Shown here: piece after piece, positions 43,930-52,563 of the stretch
How positions within the stretch are numbered: the stretch's first letter is position 1
Layout of the letters: the number at the start of each line of letters is the position of its first letter
DNA from: Citrobacter tructae
Lineage (GTDB): Bacteria > Pseudomonadota > Gammaproteobacteria > Enterobacterales > Enterobacteriaceae
Length of the DNA stretch: 64,000 nucleotides
Assembly (NCBI RefSeq): GCF_004684345.1
Contig: NZ_CP038469.1
Coordinates: forward strand, 4,216,001 to 4,280,000
Direction: 5' to 3'
The notes under the pieces: model-generated
What the model was told of the DNA's origin: nothing
The model's input: the letters and a program-made list of their open reading frames with translations, nothing else
Database searches by the model: none
Position numbers and translations under genes: made by a program

Positions 43930-44451
43930 TCAGGACCAGTGTTCGGCCATTTCGCCGAGAATTTGTTCACACCACGCCTGAATGCGTTCATCGCTAAGGT
44001 CGTACTGGTTAGTTTCATCCAGCGCAAGGCCGACAAACAACTGCCCATCGGCAATAACAGGTTTATCGCTGGTGAATTCATAGCCTTCTGTTGGCCAGTA
44101 ACCGACAAACTTCACACCTTTCGTGACTAACTTGTCGTGCAGCATACCCAGCGCATCCAGGAACCATTCGCCGTAGCCCAGTTGATCGCCCATGCCATAG
44201 AGAGCAACAATTTTGCCTTCCAGATTGAGGTTATCCAACTGATCCCAGACCGCTTCCCAGTCCTCCTGAATTTCACCGAAATCCCAGGTTGGGATACCCA
44301 AAATGAGCACGTCGTATTGCTCCATTAAGGTCGGGGAATCATCCTTGAGGTTGTGTAATGTCACCAGCTCGGGACCAAGGATATCGCGGATTTTTTCTGC
44401 TGCCATTTCGGTGTAGCACGTGCTGGAACCGTAAAAAAGACCCATGTTCAT
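43930..44451 (-). CDS. fldB: Flavodoxin 2
   Basis: A 173-residue FMN electron carrier. The phosphate-binding loop is FYGSSTCYTE near the N-terminus; the Tyr/Trp-rich FMN pocket (GIPTWDFGE, ALYGMGDQLGYGEWFLDA) follows. The length matches E. coli FldB, a long-chain flavodoxin induced by SoxRS. It diverges from xerD. Confidence 0.94.
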   Translation of the reverse strand: MNMGLFYGSSTCYTEMAAEKIRDILGPELVTLHNLKDDSPTLMEQYDVLILGIPTWDFGEIQEDWEAVWDQLDNLNLEGKIVALYGMGDQLGYGEWFLDALGMLHDKLVTKGVKFVGYWPTEGYEFTSDKPVIADGQLFVGLALDETNQYDLSDERIQAWCEQILGEMAEHWS

Positions 44452-44564
44452 TACGTAAACATCTCAATTCTGCTGTAGCGTTGCGCGTAGTGTATCAGAA
44501 TCCCCGCAATCACGGCACAATGAGGCATAATGCATCAAAAATGAGAGTGGAATAAGGGGCGCGA

Positions 44565-45461
44565 GTGGAACAAGATCTGGCGCGCATCGAGCAATTTCTT
44601 GATGCCCTGTGGCTGGAACGAAATCTGGCGGAAAACACGTTAAGTGCGTATCGTCGCGATCTGACCATGCTTATTGAATGGCTACACCATCGTGGTGTTT
44701 CTCTGGCGACGGTACAGAGCGATGACCTGCAAACACTGCTGGCTGAGCGAATGGATGGGGGTTATAAAGCCACCAGTTCCGCGCGTTTGTTGAGTGCAAT
44801 GCGGCGCTTTTTTCAGCATTTGTATCGCGAGAAAATTCGCGATGATGATCCCAGCGCTTCGCTGGCTTCACCTAAGCTACCGCAGCGTTTGCCAAAAGAT
44901 CTCAGTGAGGCGCAGGTAGAGCGATTGTTGCAAGCACCGCTGATTGAGCAGCCGCTGGAGCTACGCGACAAAGCCATGCTCGAAGTATTATATGCCACCG
45001 GTTTGCGTGTTTCTGAACTGGTGGGGCTGACGATGAGCGATATCAGTCTGCGTCAGGGGGTCGTACGGGTCATCGGTAAAGGCAACAAAGAGAGACTGGT
45101 GCCGTTAGGTGAAGAGGCCGTGTACTGGCTGGAAACATACCTGGAGCACGGGCGGCCATGGTTGCTGAATGGCGTCTCTATTGATGTATTGTTCCCCAGC
45201 CAGCGCGCGCAGCAGATGACACGACAGACCTTCTGGCATCGAATTAAACACTATGCTGTGTTAGCGGGAATTGACAGTGAGAAGCTGTCGCCACACGTGC
45301 TGCGGCATGCTTTTGCTACGCATTTGCTTAACCATGGTGCTGACCTGCGCGTGGTGCAGATGCTGCTTGGTCATAGCGATCTCTCTACCACACAAATTTA
45401 TACCCATGTCGCAACGGAGCGCTTGCGTCAATTACATCAACAGCATCACCCGCGTGCGTGA
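44565..45461 (+). CDS. xerD: Site-specific tyrosine recombinase XerD
   Basis: Partner of XerC in resolving chromosome dimers at dif, activated by FtsK. It starts with GTG at 44565 and has 298 residues. All catalytic residues are in place: Arg148 (TGLRVSEL), Lys172 in GKGNKE, His244 and Arg247 (PHVLRHAF), His270 (LGHSD) and nucleophile Tyr279 (QIYTH). It is the first gene of xerD-dsbC-recJ-prfB-lysS. It is a housekeeping recombinase, not evidence of a mobile element. Confidence 0.97.
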   Translation: MEQDLARIEQFLDALWLERNLAENTLSAYRRDLTMLIEWLHHRGVSLATVQSDDLQTLLAERMDGGYKATSSARLLSAMRRFFQHLYREKIRDDDPSASLASPKLPQRLPKDLSEAQVERLLQAPLIEQPLELRDKAMLEVLYATGLRVSELVGLTMSDISLRQGVVRVIGKGNKERLVPLGEEAVYWLETYLEHGRPWLLNGVSIDVLFPSQRAQQMTRQTFWHRIKHYAVLAGIDSEKLSPHVLRHAFATHLLNHGADLRVVQMLLGHSDLSTTQIYTHVATERLRQLHQQHHPRA

Positions 45462-45484
45462 GTGCTGACAGGAAAGGATAGGTT

Positions 45485-46198
45485 ATGAAAAAAAGCTTTA
45501 TGATGCTCACCCTGCTGGCGACGGCGTTTTCAGGCATGGTGCAGGCAGACGACGCGGCGATTCGTCAGTCATTAACTAAGTTGGGCGTACAAAGCACTGA
45601 AATTCAACCCGCTCCGATTGCGGGAATGAAAACCGTACTGACCAACAGCGGCGTGTTGTACGTTACTGAAGACGGTAAGCACATTATTCAGGGACCGATG
45701 TATGACGTAAGTGGTGCAAGTCCGGTGAACGTCACCAATCAACTGCTGATGAAGCACCTGAACGCGCTGGAAAAAGAGATGATTATCTACAAAGCGCCGC
45801 AGGAAAAACACGTTATCACCATTTTCACCGACATCACCTGTGGCTACTGCCACAAGCTGCATGAAGAGATGAAAGACTACAATGCATTGGGGATCACCGT
45901 GCGTTATCTGGCCTTCCCTCGTCAGGGACTGGAAAGCCAGGCTGAGCAAGACATGAAGTCTATCTGGTGTGCGCAAGACAAAAACAAAGCGTTTGATGAT
46001 GCGATGGCGGGTAAAAGTGTGAAGCCAGCGACCTGTGATGTGGATATCGCTAACCACTACGCGCTTGGCGTGCAGTTTGGCGTTAGCGGCACACCTGCGA
46101 TCGTCCTGAGCAATGGCTATGTCGTTCCGGGCTACCAGGGTCCGAAAGAGATGAAAGCATTCCTGGACGCACACGAAAAACAGACCAGCGGTAAATAA
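45485..46198 (+). CDS. dsbC: Periplasmic disulfide isomerase DsbC
   Basis: Corrects wrong disulfides in the periplasm and is kept reduced by DsbD. A 21-residue signal peptide ends at MVQA before DDAAIRQ. The N-terminal dimer domain covers about residues 22-85. The thioredoxin domain carries Cys119-Gly-Tyr-Cys122, which becomes Cys98/Cys101 after cleavage. A second Cys pair (IWCAQD and ATCDVD) gives the structural disulfide. The total length is 237 residues. recJ starts five bases after the stop. Confidence 0.97.
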   Translation: MKKSFMMLTLLATAFSGMVQADDAAIRQSLTKLGVQSTEIQPAPIAGMKTVLTNSGVLYVTEDGKHIIQGPMYDVSGASPVNVTNQLLMKHLNALEKEMIIYKAPQEKHVITIFTDITCGYCHKLHEEMKDYNALGITVRYLAFPRQGLESQAEQDMKSIWCAQDKNKAFDDAMAGKSVKPATCDVDIANHYALGVQFGVSGTPAIVLSNGYVVPGYQGPKEMKAFLDAHEKQTSGK

Positions 46199-46203
46199 TA
46201 CGC

Positions 46204-47937
46204 GTGAAACAACAGATACAACTGCGTCGGCGTGAAGCCGACGAGACTGCCGACCTGCCTGCGGATTTGCCGCCACTGCTGCGTCGTTTGTACGCCAGTC
46301 GCGGTGTGCGCAGTGCGCTGGAACTTGAGCGTAGCGTCAAAGGCATGTTGCCGTGGCAGCAACTGAGCGGTGTCGAAAAGGCGGTTGAGATCCTCTATAA
46401 CGCCTTTCGTGAGGGAACTCGCATCATCGTGGTGGGAGATTTCGACGCCGATGGCGCGACCAGTACGGCGCTGAGTATCCTGGCGATGCGTGCGTTGGGC
46501 TGTAGCAACATTGACTACCTGGTGCCCAACCGTTTTGAAGACGGTTATGGTTTGAGCCCGGAAGTCGTGGATCAGGCTCATGCCCGGGGCGCTCAACTGA
46601 TCGTCACCGTCGACAACGGCATCTCTTCCCATAGCGGTGTTGAACATGCCAGAACGCTGGGGATCCCGGTAGTGGTTACCGATCACCACTTGCCTGGCGA
46701 TACCCTGCCTGGCGCAGTGGCTATTATCAACCCTAACCTGCACGATTGTGCGTTTCCGTCGAAATCACTGGCAGGCGTCGGCGTGGCTTTTTACCTGATG
46801 CTGGCGCTGCGTACTTTTCTTCGCGATAAGGGCTGGTTTGATGAGCGCGGTATTGTCCCGCCAAACCTCGCAGATCTGCTTGATCTGGTGGCACTGGGTA
46901 CGGTGGCGGATGTTGTTCCGCTGGATGCCAATAACCGCATTCTAACGTGGCAAGGTTTAAGCCGTATTCGCGCGGGGAAATGTCGTCCTGGCATTAAAGC
47001 GTTGCTTGAGATTTCGAATCGAGATCCGCAAAAACTGGCCGCCAGCGATTTAGGCTTTGCGCTGGGACCGCGTCTGAATGCGGCAGGCCGCCTGGATGAT
47101 ATGTCCGTTGGCGTGGCGCTGTTGTTGTGCGACAACATAGGTGATGCGCGTGTGCTTGCCAGTGAACTTGATGCGCTCAACCAGACGCGCAAAGAGATAG
47201 AACAGGGCATGCAGACGGAAGCGTTGACCCTGTGCGAAAAGCTTGAGCGCAGCAGCGAGACGTTGCCGGGTGGACTGGCGATGTATCATCCCGAGTGGCA
47301 TCAGGGAGTGGTGGGGATACTGGCGTCACGAATTAAAGAGCGTTTTCACCGTCCGGTGATCGCTTTTGCACCGGCTGGCGACGGCACGCTCAAAGGGTCG
47401 GGTCGTTCGATTCAGGGACTGCACATGCGTGACGCGCTCGAGCGACTGGATACCTTGTATCCCAACATGATCCTCAAATTTGGCGGACATGCCATGGCAG
47501 CAGGATTATCGCTGGAGGAAGCGCAGTTTGAGTGCTTCCAGCAGCGTTTCGGCGAGCTGGTGACCGAGTGGCTCGACCCTGCCTTATTGCAAGGTGAAGT
47601 GGTGTCTGATGGCCCGCTGACCGCGGCGGAGATGACCATGGAGGTCGCGCAAATGCTGCGCGATGCCGGACCGTGGGGGCAAATGTTCCCGGAACCGCTG
47701 TTTGATGGGCGTTTTCGTCTGCTTCAGCAGCGTTTGGTTGGCGAGCGTCATTTGAAGGTAATGGTAGAGCCCGTAGATGGCGGGCCGCTGCTGGACGGTA
47801 TTGCGTTTAACGTCGATACCAGTTGTTGGCCTGATAACGGCGTACGTGAAGTCCAGCTTGCCTATAAGCTGGATATTAACGAGTTTCGCGGCAACCGCAG
47901 TTTGCAGATTATTATCGACAGTATCTGGCCAATTTAG
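46204..47937 (+). CDS. recJ: Single-strand 5'-3' exonuclease RecJ
   Basis: DHH-family nuclease in RecF-pathway recombination, mismatch repair and base-excision repair. Its 577 residues equal the E. coli length. The start is GTG at 46204. Phosphoesterase motifs are GDFDADGA at 78-85, TVDNGISSH near 140 and TDHHLPGD near 160; the DHHA1 domain contains the later GGHAMAAG. It is translationally close to dsbC, with five bases between them. Confidence 0.96.
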   Translation: MKQQIQLRRREADETADLPADLPPLLRRLYASRGVRSALELERSVKGMLPWQQLSGVEKAVEILYNAFREGTRIIVVGDFDADGATSTALSILAMRALGCSNIDYLVPNRFEDGYGLSPEVVDQAHARGAQLIVTVDNGISSHSGVEHARTLGIPVVVTDHHLPGDTLPGAVAIINPNLHDCAFPSKSLAGVGVAFYLMLALRTFLRDKGWFDERGIVPPNLADLLDLVALGTVADVVPLDANNRILTWQGLSRIRAGKCRPGIKALLEISNRDPQKLAASDLGFALGPRLNAAGRLDDMSVGVALLLCDNIGDARVLASELDALNQTRKEIEQGMQTEALTLCEKLERSSETLPGGLAMYHPEWHQGVVGILASRIKERFHRPVIAFAPAGDGTLKGSGRSIQGLHMRDALERLDTLYPNMILKFGGHAMAAGLSLEEAQFECFQQRFGELVTEWLDPALLQGEVVSDGPLTAAEMTMEVAQMLRDAGPWGQMFPEPLFDGRFRLLQQRLVGERHLKVMVEPVDGGPLLDGIAFNVDTSCWPDNGVREVQLAYKLDINEFRGNRSLQIIIDSIWPI

Positions 47938-48027
47938 CGCCAGTAATCGCTATAAATAAGGGCGCAGATCCGGTAAAATCTCGCCCTTACACCGCATTTT
48001 GACTCGTCCAATAAAAGAAAACAGACC

Positions 48028-49126
48028 ATGTTTGAAATTAATCCGGTAAATAACCGCATTCAGGACCTCACGGAACGCACTGACGTTCTTAGGGGGTATC
48101 TTTGACTATGATGCCAAGAAAGAGCGTCTGGAAGAAGTAAACGCCGAGCTGGAACAGCCGGACGTCTGGAACGAACCCGAACGCGCGCAGGCGCTGGGTA
48201 AAGAACGTTCTTCCCTTGAGGCCATTGTCGACACACTCGAGCAAATGAGTCAGGGCCTGGAGGATGTCTCCGGCTTGCTGGAACTGGCCGTAGAAGCCGA
48301 CGACGAAGAAACCTTTAACGAAGCCGTTGCCGAACTCGATACGCTGGAAGAAAAACTGGCACAGCTGGAATTCCGTCGTATGTTCTCCGGTGAATATGAC
48401 AGCGCAGATTGCTATCTCGATATTCAGGCAGGTTCTGGCGGCACCGAAGCGCAGGACTGGGCCAGCATGCTGATGCGTATGTATCTGCGTTGGGCTGAAG
48501 CTCGTGGCTTTAAGACTGAAATTATTGAAGAATCTGAAGGTGAAGTTGCGGGTATTAAATCCGTGACCATCAGAATTGCTGGCGAGTATGCTTACGGCTG
48601 GCTGCGTACCGAAACGGGTGTGCACCGTCTGGTACGTAAGAGCCCGTTCGACTCCGGCGGCCGCCGTCATACGTCGTTCAGCTCTGCGTTTGTCTACCCG
48701 GAAGTTGACGACGATATTGATATCGAAATTAACCCGGCGGACCTGCGCATCGACGTTTACCGTGCCTCGGGGGCGGGTGGTCAGCACGTTAACCGTACGG
48801 AATCTGCGGTGCGTATTACTCACATTCCAAGCGGATTAGTGACACAGTGCCAGAACGACCGTTCCCAGCACAAGAACAAAGACCAGGCCATGAAGCAGAT
48901 GAAAGCGAAGCTTTATGAACTGGAAATGCAGAAGAAGAATGCCGAGAAGCAGGCGATGGAAGACACCAAGTCAGACATCGGCTGGGGTAGCCAGATTCGT
49001 TCTTATGTCCTTGATGACTCCCGCATCAAAGATCTGCGTACCGGGGTTGAAACCCGTAACACGCAGGCGGTGCTGGATGGCAGCCTGGATCAATTTATCG
49101 AAGCAAGTTTGAAAGCAGGGTTATGA
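48028..49126 (+). CDS. prfB: Peptide chain release factor 2 (programmed +1 frameshift)
   Basis: RF2 ends translation at UGA and UAA. Frame 1 runs from the ATG at 48028 for 25 codons to an in-frame UGA at 48103-48105. The rest continues in the +1 frame from 48104, making 365 residues in total. The frameshift signal is intact: the Shine-Dalgarno-like AGGGGG at 48091-48096, then CTT TGA C. Low RF2 allows slippage and so raises RF2 synthesis. Functional motifs are SPF (stop recognition, in RKSPFDSGG) and GGQ (in GAGGQHVNR). lysS follows by nine bases. Confidence 0.98.
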
Positions 49127-49135
49127 GGAACCAAC

Positions 49136-50653
49136 ATGTCTGAACAACACGCACAGGGCGCTGACGCGGTAGCCGATCTTAACAATGAACTGAAAACGCG
49201 CCGTGAAAAGCTGGCTAACCTGCGCGAGCAGGGGATCCCGTTCCCGAACGATTTCCGTCGCGATCATACCTCAGACCAACTGCACGCTGACTTCGACGCG
49301 AAAGAAAACGAAGAGCTGGAAGCGCTGAACATTGAGGTATCCGTCGCTGGTCGTATGATGACCCGCCGCATTATGGGCAAAGCCTCATTCGTGACGCTGC
49401 AGGACGTTGGTGGCCGTATTCAGCTGTACGTTGCTCGCGACGATCTGCCGGAAGGCGTCTACAACGAGCAGTTTAAAAAATGGGATTTGGGCGATATCCT
49501 CGGCGCGAAAGGTAAGTTGTTTAAGACTAAAACCGGCGAGCTGTCCATCCATTGCACCGAGTTGCGTCTGCTGACCAAAGCGCTGCGCCCGCTGCCGGAC
49601 AAATTCCACGGCCTGCAGGATCAAGAAGCGCGTTATCGTCAACGCTACCTGGATCTCATCTCTAACGATGAATCTCGCAACACTTTTAAAGTGCGTTCAC
49701 AGATCATGGCGGGTATCCGTCAGTTCATGGTCGGTCGTGGCTTTATGGAAGTGGAAACCCCGATGATGCAGGTGATCCCTGGCGGTGCTGCTGCACGCCC
49801 GTTCATCACCCATCATAATGCGCTGGATCTGGACATGTACCTGCGCATCGCGCCGGAACTATACCTCAAGCGTCTGGTGGTTGGTGGTTTCGAACGTGTG
49901 TTCGAAATTAACCGTAACTTCCGTAACGAAGGTATCTCCGTTCGTCATAACCCAGAGTTCACCATGATGGAACTCTATATGGCTTATGCGGACTACAAAG
50001 ATCTGATCGAACTGACCGAATCTCTGTTCCGTACGTTGGCGCAAGACGTTCTGGGAACCACCGAAGTTCCTTACGGCGAGGAAGTTTTCGACTTTGGTAA
50101 ACCGTTCGAAAAACTGACCATGCGTGAAGCGATTCAGAAATATCGTCCGGAAACCAATATGGCGGATCTGGACAGCTTCGACTCTGCTAAAGCGATTGCT
50201 GAATCTATCGGCATCAAAGTAGAGAAGAGCTGGGGTCTGGGTCGTATTGTGACTGAGATTTTTGAAGAAGTGGCGGAAGCGCACCTGATTCAACCGACCT
50301 TCATTACCGAGTATCCGGCAGAGGTTTCTCCGCTGGCGCGTCGTAATGATGAAAACCCGGAAATCACTGACCGCTTCGAATTCTTCATCGGTGGACGTGA
50401 AATCGGTAACGGCTTCAGCGAGCTGAACGATGCAGAAGATCAGGCTCAGCGTTTCCAGGATCAGGTTAACGCCAAAGATGCTGGCGATGACGAAGCGATG
50501 TTCTACGACGAAGATTATGTTACCGCTCTGGAACACGGTCTGCCGCCGACAGCTGGCTTGGGTATTGGTATCGACCGTATGGTCATGCTGTTCACCAACA
50601 GCCACACTATCCGCGACGTGATCCTGTTCCCTGCGATGCGTCCGGTTAAATAA
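49136..50653 (+). CDS. lysS: Lysyl-tRNA synthetase
   Basis: Class II aminoacyl-tRNA synthetase of 505 residues. An N-terminal OB fold for the anticodon spans about 65-150. Class II motif 2 is in FERVFEINRNFRNEG, and motif 3 in GLGIGIDRMVML near the C-terminus. It is co-transcribed with prfB. I call LysS rather than the inducible LysU because of the prfB-lysS linkage. Confidence 0.97.
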   Translation: MSEQHAQGADAVADLNNELKTRREKLANLREQGIPFPNDFRRDHTSDQLHADFDAKENEELEALNIEVSVAGRMMTRRIMGKASFVTLQDVGGRIQLYVARDDLPEGVYNEQFKKWDLGDILGAKGKLFKTKTGELSIHCTELRLLTKALRPLPDKFHGLQDQEARYRQRYLDLISNDESRNTFKVRSQIMAGIRQFMVGRGFMEVETPMMQVIPGGAAARPFITHHNALDLDMYLRIAPELYLKRLVVGGFERVFEINRNFRNEGISVRHNPEFTMMELYMAYADYKDLIELTESLFRTLAQDVLGTTEVPYGEEVFDFGKPFEKLTMREAIQKYRPETNMADLDSFDSAKAIAESIGIKVEKSWGLGRIVTEIFEEVAEAHLIQPTFITEYPAEVSPLARRNDENPEITDRFEFFIGGREIGNGFSELNDAEDQAQRFQDQVNAKDAGDDEAMFYDEDYVTALEHGLPPTAGLGIGIDRMVMLFTNSHTIRDVILFPAMRPVK

Positions 50654-50670
50654 GCCTTAAAATGTAAAGT

Positions 50671-50699
50671 AAAGCCCCGGCCATGTGTCGGGGTTTTTT
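50671..50699 (+). terminator. lysS terminator
   Basis: AAAGCCCCG-GCCATGTGT-CGGGGTTTTTT is a strong hairpin with six T residues. It overlaps the stop codon of idi on the other strand. Confidence 0.9.
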
Positions 50700-51246
50700 A
50701 TTTGCGGCGTGCGAAATTCAGCAGTGATGCTCTTGCTGTAGGATTTGCTGTCTGCAATACCATCCACGGGCTGAAGGCCCACGGAGTGGTATCCAGCGCG
50801 CATAAAACATCCTCGAGTTCACTCCACTGGTAGTCCATCACTTCATCCGGATTCGGCTGTAGCTGACTCACGACCTGCGCGGCGTAGACCGGGCAAACTT
50901 CGTTTTCCACAATCCCACTGGGATCTGCGGCGCAGTAGCGAAAATCAGGATACACAGGGGTGAGTTCGGCGATCTCTGTGCCCATTTCGAAATGAGCGCG
51001 GCGGATAATGGCGTCAGTAATTGTTTCACCGGACTGCGGATGGCCGCAGACGGAGTTGGTCCAGACGCCGGGCCAGGCTTTTTTGTGCAGCGAACGGCGG
51101 GTTACTAACAGTTGACCCTGATCGTTAAATAGCCAGCACGAGAAAGCAGAGTGCAGGGGCGTTGTCGCGGTATGCGCCGCATACTTTTCCAGTGTTCCGC
51201 AGGGCTGTCCCTGCTCATTTAACAAAATGACGTGTTCCTGTCGCAT
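50698..51246 (-). CDS. idi: Isopentenyl-diphosphate delta-isomerase
   Basis: Type I Idi interconverts IPP and DMAPP, balancing the isoprenoid building blocks made by the DXP pathway. The ATG at 51246 has a GGTGGA site in front and gives 182 residues, the E. coli length; an ATG four codons earlier is also open. The catalytic Cys67 and metal ligand His69 are in NSVCGHPQ, and Glu116 is in VENEVCPV. It converges on lysS with the terminator shared. Confidence 0.94.
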   Translation of the reverse strand: MRQEHVILLNEQGQPCGTLEKYAAHTATTPLHSAFSCWLFNDQGQLLVTRRSLHKKAWPGVWTNSVCGHPQSGETITDAIIRRAHFEMGTEIAELTPVYPDFRYCAADPSGIVENEVCPVYAAQVVSQLQPNPDEVMDYQWSELEDVLCALDTTPWAFSPWMVLQTANPTARASLLNFARRK

Positions 51247-51412
51247 AGCGTCCACCATTAATCTTAAGCATCACTATTATATGATTAATTGCGACAGATT
51301 GATTATCCGTCGGTGTGAAATGCCTGAACAGACGATTCGCGTCGCGATATGATTTGGCATCCGGCATCTGGCTGCTATGATAAAGCGTCTTAAAATGTTG
51401 CGAGGAATTGTT

Positions 51413-52171
51413 TTGAGTGCAGGACGCCTGAAGAAAAATGGCTTGGGTATTGCGATGCTGCTGTGTGCTGGCCTGCTGTTAGCAGGGTGCTCCGGGAACC
51501 AGTCGTCTGATACAGGAAGTTATTCCGGCTCCGTGTATACCGTGAAACGGGGAGATACGTTATATCGTATTTCACGTGCGACAGGGACCAGCGTCAAAGA
51601 TATCGCTCGCCTGAACAACATTTCACCCCCTTATACCATTGAAGTCGGGCAAAAGCTCAAGGTTAGCGGTGGCGCGAAAACCAGCACCGCATCGGCTAAA
51701 ACAAAATCGAAATCCTCCACCAAAACAGCAGCAGCCAGACCGTCTTCCTCTGTGCCGCAGTCATCCTGGCCGCCGGTGGGGCAACGCTGCTGGCAGTGGC
51801 CGGCCAGTGGGAAGGTGATTCTGCCATACTCCACGGCGGAAGGTGGCAATAAGGGGATTGATATCTCTGCCGCGCGCGGTACGCCAGTTTATGCGGCTGG
51901 AGCGGGTAAGGTGGTTTATGTTGGCAATCAGTTGCGTGGCTACGGTAACCTCGTGATGATTAAACATGGTGAAGATTACATTACTGCTTACGCTCATAAC
52001 GACACGCTGTTGGTAAACAACGGACAAAACGTGAAGGCTGGGCAGAAAATTGCCACCATGGGCAGTTCAGATGCGGCCTCAGTACGCCTGCATTTCCAGA
52101 TCCGCTATCGCGCGACGGCTATCGATCCGCTACGTTATCTGCCGCCGCAAGGCAGTAAGCCAAAATGCTGA
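51413..52171 (+). CDS. actS: LysM/LytM lipoprotein ActS, amidase activator
   Basis: ActS (YgeR) is an outer-membrane lipoprotein that activates peptidoglycan amidases, chiefly AmiC in E. coli. I choose the TTG at 51413, behind GAGGAAT, giving 252 residues; an ATG at 51377 would add 12. The lipobox LLAGC ends at Cys26. A LysM domain (YTVKRGDTLYRISRATG) spans about 42-86, followed by a Ser/Thr/Lys-rich linker. A C-terminal LytM domain follows. Its zinc ligands are replaced (NKGIDIS for HxxxD, LHFQ for HxH), so it activates rather than cuts. Confidence 0.9.
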   Translation: MSAGRLKKNGLGIAMLLCAGLLLAGCSGNQSSDTGSYSGSVYTVKRGDTLYRISRATGTSVKDIARLNNISPPYTIEVGQKLKVSGGAKTSTASAKTKSKSSTKTAAARPSSSVPQSSWPPVGQRCWQWPASGKVILPYSTAEGGNKGIDISAARGTPVYAAGAGKVVYVGNQLRGYGNLVMIKHGEDYITAYAHNDTLLVNNGQNVKAGQKIATMGSSDAASVRLHFQIRYRATAIDPLRYLPPQGSKPKC

Positions 52172-52205
52172 CGGTGAATTAATCGCCAGTCAGATGGTCA
52201 GCCCC

Positions 52206-52233
52206 TTGCCAGGAAGTGTGTAAGGTTTATAAT
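52206..52233 (+). promoter_or_regulatory. Promoter of the tRNA-Gly gene
   Basis: TTGCCA (52206-52211) and TATAAT (52228-52233) are spaced by 16 bases and sit 17 bases before the tRNA. This is a good sigma-70 promoter. Confidence 0.75.
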
Positions 52234-52250
52234 CCCTTACGCACTTCAAT

Positions 52251-52324
52251 GCGGGCGTAGTTCAATGGTAGAACGAGAGCTTCCCAAGCTCTATACGAGG
52301 GTTCGATTCCCTTCGCCCGCTCCA
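52251..52324 (+). tRNA. glyU: tRNA-Gly (CCC)
   Basis: A 74-base gene with acceptor stem GCGGGCG/CGCCCGC, TTCGATTC T-loop and a 3' TCCA end encoded. The anticodon loop is TTCCCAA with anticodon CCC at 52283-52285, reading GGG. The position after actS is that of E. coli glyU. tRNA 3' ends are common integration sites, and accessory DNA begins just beyond. Confidence 0.95.
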
Positions 52325-52510
52325 AATTCAACTCTCCTGAAGTATATCAAACTCAATTTTTCCTCGATAAATCAGCAGTTATAGCATTCTATTAGTCTAT
52401 TGAACTCAATTGTACTCCCCCAGGGCCAAGCGACTAGGCCTGTTTGAGGGCTTCCGGAGTGGGGTCAGTCTAAAGTGATAATGCTTCAGCATAGAGAAAG
52501 TTCGGGGAGA
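52325..52510. other. Gene-free junction after glyU
   Basis: This stretch between glyU and the adhesin terminator holds no gene I can support. Its base composition is mixed (an AT-rich part, then GGGCCAAGCGACTAGGCC). It may be a worn remnant of an earlier insertion at the tRNA. I do not see a clear repeat of the tRNA 3' end further along in this window. Confidence 0.4.
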
Positions 52511-52549
52511 AAAAGAAGGGGGTAGCCACCCGCATAGTGACTCCCCCCT
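52511..52549 (-). terminator. Terminator of the adhesin gene
   Basis: On the reverse strand GGGGGAGTCAC pairs with GTGGCTACCCCC and is followed by TTCTTTTTCT. It starts 15 bases after the adhesin stop. Confidence 0.75.
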
Positions 52550-52563
52550 GCTTATATCCGGGA

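Noticed and set aside
44565..45461. xerD considered as a phage or island integrase
   Set aside because: It is the housekeeping XerD by length, catalytic residues and the xerD-dsbC-recJ context.
48103..48105. In-frame stop in prfB as a pseudogene mark
   Set aside because: It is the conserved UGA of the programmed frameshift, with all signal parts present.
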